Shown one piece after another: positions 56,195-64,000 of a stretch of DNA of 64,000 bases. The notes beneath the pieces were generated by a model that saw nothing but the letters and a program-made list of their open reading frames with translations, was not told where the DNA came from and searched no databases. Made by a program: the position numbers and the translations under genes. Position 1 is the first letter of the stretch; each line of letters starts with the position of its first letter. The DNA is from Podocnemis expansa. Lineage: Eukaryota; Chordata; Testudines; Podocnemididae. The stretch is taken from NCBI GenBank assembly GCA_007922195.1, contig ML682059.1, positions 10,815,462 through 10,879,461 on the forward strand, written 5' to 3'.

Positions 56195-58920
56195 TCAGGA
56201 TGTCTGTAGACTCCAGAGGACAATAAATAAATGGTTACTACTGTGGTAACCTTGGAAATATTCTGTGGGCTGATGATAGTCTGAAGGGGAGTATGATGTA
56301 TTTGGCAGTGGTCTTATCCTACAGGTGGGCTCAAAAATAGTGACTCCTAGCCAGGTCACAGCAGTTTTATTTTTGACTGCCAGAGAGCACTCCTTCACTG
56401 CATTTTTGAGAAACTGTCTGTGAGTTGGTAGGACTGAAATAGGAATGTAGGCATCCTGAAGGTCAAGGACCAAAACCGATTCTCCCTGTTCCAGTGCTGG
56501 AATGATCATTGTAAGAGTGGCCATCTTGAATTTTTGAGCCTTGACAAACTTGTTGCAAGCCCTGAGGCCTAGTATGGGCCTCCAATCTCCCTTCCAGTTG
56601 CTTGGGTGTTAGGAAATAGTGAAAAGTAGAACTTTTTGCCTAATAGATGATGTGGTACTGGTTCTATGCCTTCAAACTGAAGAAGACAATCCACCTCTTG
56701 TAGTAAGCACCAGTGAGAAGGAAAGAGGTAGGGAGGTAAAATGGATACAGTCCCCTTTATGAATGTTTAGGACCTAAAAGTCTATTGTTACATGCACCCA
56801 GGAACTGAAGAAAACTACACAACGGTGGCCAAATGGATGTGTAGCAATGACTGGCTGTAGTGGTTGGGGAGAATGGTCTATCAATTCCTCAACCATCATG
56901 TCAAAATTGGTTCTTGGCTGTAGATGGACGGGATAAGGAAGGTTGCAGGTCAGAAGGTTTATGCCTTAAAATGTCTGTTTCTTCCTCTGTGGCTCTAACA
57001 ACCTTGAGCTGGGTGTTGGGAGGTGTGCGGCTTGTACCAGGGTTGTGTACTGAACTTTCTCTTCTGTCCTGGTGTGAAAATGTCCAGCGAATGGAGAGTG
57101 GTCCAAGAATCCTTCAGGGTATGAAGGGAGGTATTGGTGTTTTCCATGAAGAACTTAATGTCTTTAAAGGGAAGGTCTTCAATGGTGGACTAAAACTCAT
57201 TTGGGAAGGGTGATAGCTGGAGCCAAGATGCACATCCCATCCCCACTGTTATGGAGATGTACCTAGCCATGCTCAGCTATATTGAGGGTAGACCATAGCA
57301 CTGCCTTTGTTACTAATTGTCCCTCCTGACTAATGGCCTTAAATTGGTTGTGATGTGACTCAGCCAACTAATACGTAGTTTGTTCAGTTTTCAATAACCG
57401 ACAATGGTATTTTGCTGTGAGGGTATGATAGTTGGCTATTCAAAACTGAAGCACAGTCAGGGAGCAATACCATCCTCCTAAACAGGTCCAAATGATTCTA
57501 CTCCGTGTCTTTGGGAATGAACTTCATCTGGCACTGCTGACCACAAGCATTAATGGCACCCACTATGATGGAGCTGGGTGGAGGATGGGAGAAAAGGAAC
57601 TCAGTCTTCCAAGCTGGAACATAATATTTTTTTTGTCTGTTTGCTTGCAGGTAGGTGGTGTCACTGACACTGGGGTCTGCCAGATGGTTTTAGTGGATCA
57701 GAATGGCCTTCTTGATAGGTGGGGTGATCTTTGAGGAAGAAAATGAAGGAAATATATCAAGGAGAAGTCACGGATGCCCACAGCGCGGTAATGTGCCACA
57801 ATGTGGTCACCCCCTTTTCTGTTCTTCCACAATTTTTACCAGAGATTCAGAAACTGAGGATGATGCAGTGGAAAGGGTGTTTGGATTTCAGGTGGGGCTA
57901 GAAGCTGATGATTTGCAGGTCCAAGATCCCAGTATTGCCCCTGGTATGGTGGTGGCCCCCAATGGGTGGTCATATGAGGATTTTGGTGGGGCCATCTGAG
58001 GATATGCTCAGGGGCTCTGTTGATTTTGAGCACTGTAAGGAGCTTGGGAGGAGTACTGGGGTGTCACCTCCTCAGGTTCAAGCCATCATTAGAAAGTGCA
58101 GGGGAGGATGGCAAGGCAGCAGGGAAGATTCCCGTGCTGAGTGAGACTCAGTTCAGAGATCCTAGCACCCTAGGAGAGAAGACCCTAATACATCAGCTAA
58201 ATGGAGATACCTGGGATGTTGGAATTCATGTGGTGCTGACCAACATGGTGCCATTGGCAGTACTGCGTGGGAGGGGAGGATGTAGATCTTGTCTGTACTG
58301 GTCATTCTGGGGCCAAATAAGGCATTGGTGATGCTTCCAATGCAAAATCATGCACTGGTAATGTCTTTTTAGAGGAGTACTTGTCCTTGTCCCTCAGTGC
58401 TATTGACTTCATGTCCATGCCCACTGGATCTGTGGGCTTCCCAACGATACCTTGCCACTGAGGATTTCCATGAACCATGGATACTGGACAGAGGCGGCCT
58501 TGGTGCCAATAGTACCAAGCATACCAAGTGCACCAGAGAATGTTTTGCAGCTATATTGGGACTCACTAAGGAGACTTTCTGCTCTCTTTGACAGTTTGTG
58601 AGAGGGGTCAGTGGCTTGTTTCTTCAACTCACAGGTTCAAATGCTGAAATCTGTAGGGAAGACTCACGTCTGCCAGGTGACTCCAGGCATGGGTCTGGAG
58701 AGCTGAAGATGACCTGCCTCAGCTCTCTATCCTTACAAGACTTGAGGCATGAATTCCTGGCAAAGACCACACTTCTGTTGAACGTGGCCTCGCCAAAGAC
58801 AGCAAATGCACTGGGAGTGCTTGTCTACAAGGACTGCTTCTTTGCAAGAGAGATGTTTCTTGACGCCAGTGAACCAGGTATACCCCATTGGGAAGGGGTT
58901 CCCAATAAGGAAAATTAAGT
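56195..58920 (-). pseudogene. decayed DIRS copy (gag to RT), RT catalytic core deleted
   Basis: On the - strand from the right, a Cys/His block CICCLWRGHVQQKCGLC at 58.83-58.78 kb matches the gag start of the DIRS at 40.7 kb. Gag-like Pro/His-rich stretches (58033-57836) follow. Next is an RT lead-in near 56.7 kb, then SVLVLDLQDAYIPISVLPTH (RT motif A). The frame then jumps to a later block (TWLGVTIFEP), so the YLDD motif is missing. Many stops are present. It belongs to a different, older subfamily from the 35-41 kb copy. Confidence 0.75.
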
Positions 58921-59119
58921 AGAAAAAAACCTTATTTCTTACTTAAAAGAAAAAACAACTAAGAGAAGAGAAAAATTATAACTGTAACTACAACTATGAA
59001 TTAAGAAGTTAACAAATAATAGAAATGTAAATCAAAAGTAATGATTCTACCAGATGCTAGCCAGGGGTGGTTGAGAAGGAACTGAGGGGGTTCAGCCTGC
59101 ATAGCACATGAGTGGACAT

Positions 59120-59330
59120 AAAAAAAATCAGAGTCCTGTGGCACTTAAAGACTAACGGATTTATTTTTCACATGAGCTTTCATGGGAGAAAATCCCACTT
59201 CGTCAGATGCTTCAAAGCCTTTTCTCCCATGAAAGCTCATGTGAAAAATAAATCTGTTAGTCTTTAAGTGCCACTGGGCTCCTTGTTTTCTTTGCTGGAC
59301 TAGACTAAACACAGCTACCCCTTTGGAACA
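59120..59330. repeat. palindromic copy of the CTGA..CTCATG repeat
   Basis: The left arm (tggcacttaaagactaacgg ... cccacttcgtcagatgc) and right arm (ttttctcccatgaaagctca ... tctttaagtgccac) are inverse. It ends gactaaacacagctacccct. Confidence 0.85.
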
Positions 59331-59850
59331 ACGTTCCCTCAAAGCTGTGCATGTGCACAGCAGCCCTGACTCCCCAGTGCACACCCTGCTGCTGGCAGCG
59401 CAGGGCGCAGAGCTTTGGCTCCTTGCCGGCCTCAAACACACATTCTTCCAGCTGGCAGAGAGCTGTTTTGTGGAGTTTAAAATCTCCCCTGAACATGCTC
59501 AGGGTGGCAGGAGATTTTAAACTTCCTAGTGAGGCTTCCTGCTGTCCAGAAGAATGGCTGCAATGAGGGACATGCTCAGTGTGGGAGCAGCTCCAGCAGC
59601 CAGGTGAGTGGTCTGGGGGGAGTATCGAGGGACAGGGAGCCAAGGGAAGGGGTGCCCAGGGTACTTGGGGAAGCCAGCTGGCTGTCTAGTGGGCTTTTGG
59701 GAAAGGTGCCCCGCTGGGGGGTGCCGGGCCCCCCCCCCCCCCCCCCCCCCGTGCTGCTGGGGAAGTGCTTGGGGGGAGCAAGCAGCTTCCAACTGGACTC
59801 AAAATTGGGGGGGGGGGGGATAGGAGGTGGTGGTGTAGGGAGGTGCTCAT
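59329..59850 (+). mobile_element. hAT non-autonomous element (GTTCCCTCTAAG family), copy 2
   Basis: Starts CAACGTTCCCTCAAAGCTG and shares its first ~400 bases with 6554-6970. It contains C- and G-homopolymer runs near 59730 and 59806. The right end is unclear. Confidence 0.75.
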
Positions 59851-59903
59851 AAAACTGATAAAATGTTATCAGTGGACAACTGCAGGGGAGGGGTGCATTA
59901 GGG

Positions 59904-60497
59904 AAATCCCTGAGTGAGCTGCAATCCAGGAGCCTTAGGGTTTATTTTTGAGTCGCACTCTCTTGCTGGCTGACCTCTGGCAATGCTTCACCCTTCTCTA
60001 ATGGCTTGGGGCTGCTCCAGCTCCCTTTGTAGCATGGGAGTGGGGGAGGGCAGGGCTACAGGATCAGGCCCTGGGTGTCCATGTTTCTAGAACACTTTCA
60101 GAGGCTTAAGACAAACAAACAAGGAGCCATGTGGCACTTGAAGACTAAAGAATATATTTATTGTATGAGCTTCTGTGTCAGAAATCCCACTTTTTCAAAC
60201 TATCTGATGAAGTGGGATTTTCTCCCACAAAAGCTCATGCAATAAATATATTTGTTAGTCATTAAGTGCCACGGGGTTCCTTGTTTGTTTGTCTTAAGTG
60301 CTCTGAAAGTATTCTAGAAATGGGGACACACAGGGCCTGAACCTGTTGCCCTGCTCCCCACCCCCATGCTACAATGGGAGCTGGAGCAGCCCCAGGCCAT
60401 AAGAGAAGGGTGAAGCATTGCCAGAGGTCACACAGCAAGAAAGTGAGACTCGAAAATAAACCCTAAGGCTCCTAGATTGCAGCCCACTCAGGGATTT
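59904..60497. repeat. 0.6-kb inverted repeat
   Basis: Arms 59904-60190 and 60208-60497 are reverse complements with moderate divergence (aaatccctgagtgagctgc / gcagcccactcagggattt; tctctaatggcttggggctg / cagccccaggccataagaga). The centre is a palindromic CTGATGA..CTCATG repeat. The outer arms include MIR-like gaggtcacacagcaaga. Confidence 0.9.
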
Positions 60498-60659
60498 AAG
60501 TGCCACAAGACTCCATGTTTGTTTGTTCTCCCCCATCTAGAGGAACAGTCCCTCCACCAGTAGCATTATGTTCTGAGCAGTTCTTGGACCTTCAAGTACA
60601 GTCATTGCAAGGACTTGCTCGATAGCCCCCAAGCTTAGAGTGGCTAAACCAAGGGCTAA

Positions 60660-60745
60660 GAAGTGAAATAAAAAATTAAAAGTGCCACAAGACTCCTTGT
60701 TTGTTTTGCTGAACTAGACTAACATGGCTGCCTCTTTGGAATTTC
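60660..60745 (+). repeat. truncated end of the AACACGGCTACC repeat
   Basis: aaaagtgccacaagactcct through gactaacatggctgcctctt. Confidence 0.75.
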
Positions 60746-61234
60746 ACAATATTGCATGTACTCATGATCCATCATCATCATCATCCAGGGAAAGTAGTAG
60801 GATTTGAACTTGTACAAAAAAATATGAATTTCATGATAAGCCAAAGAAATGACCCCAATACCTTTCCAAGCAAACAGAACAGTTTTATAGATGCAGCTCT
60901 ACCAACCAACTTAAAAAAAAAAAGTTCTTAAAGCAATATTTTCTTGTCACTAAAAAGAAGGAAACTAAAATCAGAGGCAGAAATAAAATCTGTGGTATGT
61001 TTACAACACTTGGGTTCCCAACCTTAGTAGGGGAAATACTTTAACTGAACTTAGCTAAGCCTCAACCATTTTTTTATGGTTTACTTCAGCTGTACATTGC
61101 ATGTCCCTGAAGAGGCTGCTGGTTTCAAGTTTGGGGCTCAAGGTACGAAAGAATTTTCTTTTTTGTGAACTGTCTTTGCAGAAACAGCTTTATCATTTCA
61201 TTAGGGATAGGGGCAATGTGCTTAGCATATGTAA
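60746..61234. other. no gene seen
   Basis: Contains a short (atc)n microsatellite near 60767-60785. No exon or element recognised. Confidence 0.4.
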
Positions 61235-61242
61235 GTCTTTCC

Positions 61243-61977
61243 CAGGGTTGGCCAAACTTATGGAACTCAAGGTCCACACAAGTTGATTATAAAACCTTCA
61301 AGAGCCACACTCAGGCATATAGCCACATACTTTTACCTACGTGGCAAGGTCACCCTCCCTTCTGGAGGGAAGAGGTGTGTGAGGCCTGGCTCAACAGTTC
61401 AAGTCTTCTCCCCAAGTGGTACTGGTCACAGCACCCATCCAGGAAGATCCCTGGCTTTCGCAGTCTTTCTGGTACTCTCTTCCTTCCCTGGCCCTGGGTC
61501 CCAGCTTAAAGAGCCTTCAGAGCAGTGGAAGGGCCAGCTGCTTGTCTCTATCTCTATCTCTGGTTAAGGCTGGGGAGAAACAGTCTCCTCCTCTGCCTGG
61601 GGAGCTTCTAAACTGAAACAACAGCCTCAGCTTCCCCCCCCCCCCTTCTCCTAGTGGAAGCAGCCTTTATAGGCCTGGGGTAGCCCTTGATTGGGTGCAG
61701 CTGTCTGTAATTAGCCTGCAGAGGCCTTTTATTTGCAATCAGGGAAAAGGGCCTTCACCAGTCTAGGGCTCACATACCTGCCCTGATGCACCCTTCTGTA
61801 CCCNNNNNNNNNNCAGTCTAGGGCTCACATACCTGCCCTGATGCACCCTTCTGTACCCCTAAGCCCTGACCTTATCACACCTACTAAATTGATTTGCTGA
61901 TGTTCTTCCACGAGCCACACTTTTTCATTCAAGAACCACATTCAGCTGGCTCCTGAGCTGCAGTTTGGCCATGCCTG
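61243..61977. mobile_element. hAT non-autonomous element with 8-bp TSD, containing an assembly gap
   Basis: Ends are CAGGGTTGGCCAAACTT and AGTTTGGCCATGCCTG. TSDs are gtctttcc (61235-61242) and atctttcc (61978-61985). Near both ends are matching inverted phrases (caagagccacactca / cgagccacactttt). Confidence 0.88.
61804..61813. other. assembly gap of 10 N with duplicated edges
   Basis: The 45 bases before the gap (61759-61803, cagtctagggctcacatacc...) are repeated exactly after it (61814-61858). Confidence 0.98.
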
Positions 61978-61985
61978 ATCTTTCC

Positions 61986-62445
61986 TCTCCATAAAAGATA
62001 TGAAACACCTAAGCGTGGTCTTGGCAGAATAGTGGACAGCTGAAGAGCTGAACAGATCTATTTAAGAAGAGCTATGAATGACAGACCACATCTTTTTTTC
62101 TCTGTCTACATATTTGTAAGGCCACTGGACCAGAGTCTGGTATGGGCCTGAAGCACTCAAGCTCAAACCATTTCCTTTGAGATAAGGCCTGGTTCAAGAA
62201 GAGAGATATATAATAAACTATTTTGTGTATAAATGTGTACCAGTTACTTTGAAAGATGGTACAGCTGCATCTATAAAATGGTTCTCTTTGCTTGGAAAGA
62301 TATTGCAGTCATTTCTTTGGCTTATCATGAAACGTGCGTGTGCGCGCACGCGTGCGCGTATATATTTTTTTACAAGTTCAAATCTTGTGATTTCCCCTGG
62401 ATGACAACGATAGATCATGAGTACATCAAATATTGTGAAGTTCCA
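61986..62445. other. no gene seen; alternating purine-pyrimidine tract
   Basis: 62335-62360 (cgtgcgtgtgcgcgcacgcg) is an alternating purine-pyrimidine run. Nothing else recognised. Confidence 0.5.
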
Positions 62446-62575
62446 AAGGGGTAGTAATGTTAGTCTAGTGAAGCAAAACAAAGAGTCTTGTGGCACTTTT
62501 ATAGACTAACATTTACTTATTGCATGAGCTTTTGTGGGAGAAAATCCCACTGTCAGATGTTTTGAAGGTGGGGAA
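62442..62575 (-). repeat. single inverted copy of the CTGA..CTCATG repeat
   Basis: ttccaaaggggtagtaatgt, ttgtggcacttttatagact and gagcttttgtgggagaaaat occur in reverse-complement family order. Confidence 0.8.
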
Positions 62576-62631
62576 ACCTATAGGATGGGAGGAAAATAAA
62601 TGCAGAGAAGCGTAAGTCATAGGATCAGGTC

Positions 62632-62785
62632 CAATGTTCCCTCTAAGATGACGATGCAGCCGAGCAAGTTATGGATGTGCCTGGGGAGCCAGCGGGCAGC
62701 AGGCAAGGGGCCTGGTATGGGTCAGGGAACTTGCTCAGCTGCTTCCTTAACTCACTCAGCTGCATCCATAATTTGCCCATAGTGA
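62632..62785. mobile_element. short hAT MITE, related to 7835-7988, right end lost
   Basis: Starts CAATGTTCCCTCTAAG. gatgcagccgagcaagttat and gctgcatccataatttgccc match the other copy. The right terminal repeat is not seen. Confidence 0.7.
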
Positions 62786-62879
62786 CAGTACTCAAAGAAG
62801 AGCTACTGTAGTTATAAGCCAGTGTTTTAGAGCACTTCCTAGAAATGGTTATACAAAATTTCTGCCACAAATAAAATAA

Positions 62880-63085
62880 GCAAGGAGTCCTGTGGCACTT
62901 TTAAAGACTAACAGACTTATTAATCACAAGAGCTTTTGTGGAAGAAAATCCCACTTCGTCAGATGCTTTGCAGAATTTTCTCCCACGAAAACTCATGTGA
63001 TAAATAAATCTGTTAGTTTTTAAAAGTGCTACAGGACACCTTGCTTCTTTTGCTGAACTACACTTACACAGCTACCCCTTTGGAA
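62880..63085. repeat. palindromic copy of the CTGA..CTCATG repeat
   Basis: ggagtcctgtggcactttta ... cccacttcgtcagatgc is mirrored by ttttctcccacgaaaactca ... ttaaaagtgctacaggac. It ends cacagctacccctttggaac. Confidence 0.88.
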
Positions 63086-63184
63086 CTTGCCACAAATAGA
63101 CATAGTGATGACATTTTACCGCCTGATCTTATAACTCTTCCATAAATGAGCCGTCTCAATGGAGCAAATGGTACCACTTAGGTG

Positions 63185-64000
63185 GTAAGCACTACTCGCC
63201 CTCAGAACACGGGTATATAGGGTGCTGCCACCCTCTCAGTTCCTTCTTACCATCCCTGATGGTCCCTGGAACTGTCTGCTCATCTTGCATTCACATAAGC
63301 ACTCCTCTCAGTGGACTTTAGTCTTCCTTTCCTGTATACAGTTAATTAGAATAGTTAGAATTTTACAATTTAGTTTTAGTTATTAGTTAACAGAATAGAA
63401 CCCTGCTTACTGGGGTTACCCATTCGCCAGCTACAGGGAAGTTGGCAGAGTGTGAACTGTGCCAGGCCACTCAGACTCAACATTTGCTGTTTTTTCAGCA
63501 TAATACTGATGACTCCGGCAAATTATCTGTCAAGTCCAGTAGTGCTCGATTCTCCCCAAAGGAAGAACCCATCGGAGTACAGTCCTGGCATGAACATCAA
63601 TGCCAGAGGCATCTGAGGCAGTAAGGGAAATACCATCACTCCCAGTACCACCCTCCCCTACCAGGCATGAAATGGAACCAGAAATGAAAGCAGCCATAGC
63701 ACTGAGGACACAGGTGCTGTTGAAAGAGAAAATGGCACTGTCCAATGGTACCAGACTTGACAGATCCCCTTCTGGAGTCAACGGTACTATGCTAGCAACT
63801 AATAAGTCTGAGTGACCTCAAAGGTTTACATCACTGAACCTCAAGTCCCTTCACCTCATGGCCTGGAAGATCCATGGCTGAACCCCTTGGACACAGCATG
63901 CTCTGATCCAGGTCAAGCTCTTTTTGGAAGCAGAAAGTCATCCACTAGGGCCATGTACCTGGCACAGTGGGAAAGGTTTTCAATCTGATCAGTGCAGAAA
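63185..64000 (+). pseudogene. DIRS copy, 5' end with gag joined directly to the tyrosine recombinase; runs off the window
   Basis: The start (cgggtatatagggtgctgcc ... tcagttccttcttacc) resembles DIRS termini. 63442-63624 carries a Cys-containing gag-like start (CELCQATQTQH), and 63600-63815 an acidic/Ser-rich stretch. At about 63838 the frame reads SLHLMAWKIHG, then at about 63926 GSRKSSTRAMYLAQWERF. These are the blocks that precede and open the recombinase at 36.7 kb. RT and RNase H are therefore missing between 63.8 and 63.85 kb. Confidence 0.72.

Overview
The window is nuclear DNA from an amniote vertebrate, most likely a turtle (a crocodilian is the main alternative). It has small exons in long introns, CR1 LINEs, a Penelope-like element, DIRS tyrosine-recombinase retrotransposons, a Ty3/gypsy element and many hAT-type MITEs with 8-bp target-site duplications (TSDs). 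No bacterial-style genes, operons or CRISPR arrays are present. Identifications rest on reading and remembered family features; no database search was run.

Two host genes converge. On the + strand are the last four coding exons I can see of TEX10 (2121-2201, 10654-10835, 13539-13749, 16550-16663). On the - strand are the last five coding exons of INVS, inversin/nephrocystin-2 (52331-52641, 46748-47549, 25265-25497, 24153-24233, 17968-18083). Splice phases join without a break in both genes. The stop codons lie about 1.3 kb apart, tail to tail, as I recall for human chromosome 9q31. The 5' parts of both genes lie outside the window, or at least I could not find them inside it.

Everything else is intron or intergenic DNA dominated by mobile elements. 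Region 0.26-5 kb is a hAT element holding a four-layer nest (hAT, hairpin-bearing repeat, minisatellite plus a 706-bp foldback MITE). Region 5.2-9.8 kb holds a decayed DIRS copy broken up by hAT elements and tRNA-like segments. Region 11.3-13.25 kb is a Penelope-like element with recognisable reverse transcriptase (RT) and GIY-YIG motifs. Region 14.7-16 kb has two hAT MITEs. Regions 21-23 kb and 27-28 kb hold a TTAAGT-rich MITE, palindromic repeats, a CR1 3' end and a second copy of the hairpin repeat.

The 21-kb INVS intron (25.5-46.7 kb) carries a 2.2-kb CR1 and a Ty3/gypsy element (LTR-like sequence at 29.7 and 42.95 kb). The gypsy domain order is zinc knuckle - protease - integrase - RT, that is, integrase before RT, as in Gmr1-like elements. 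A 5.7-kb, nearly intact DIRS element (35.2-40.95 kb) is inserted between its protease and integrase. Region 44.8-45.4 kb is a palindromic hAT element. Region 48.6-64 kb holds further MITEs, an old L3/CR1-like piece, a decayed - strand DIRS copy (56.2-58.9 kb), a 0.6-kb inverted repeat centred at 60.2 kb, an assembly gap with falsely duplicated edges (61.76-61.86 kb), and the start of a fourth DIRS copy running off the right end.
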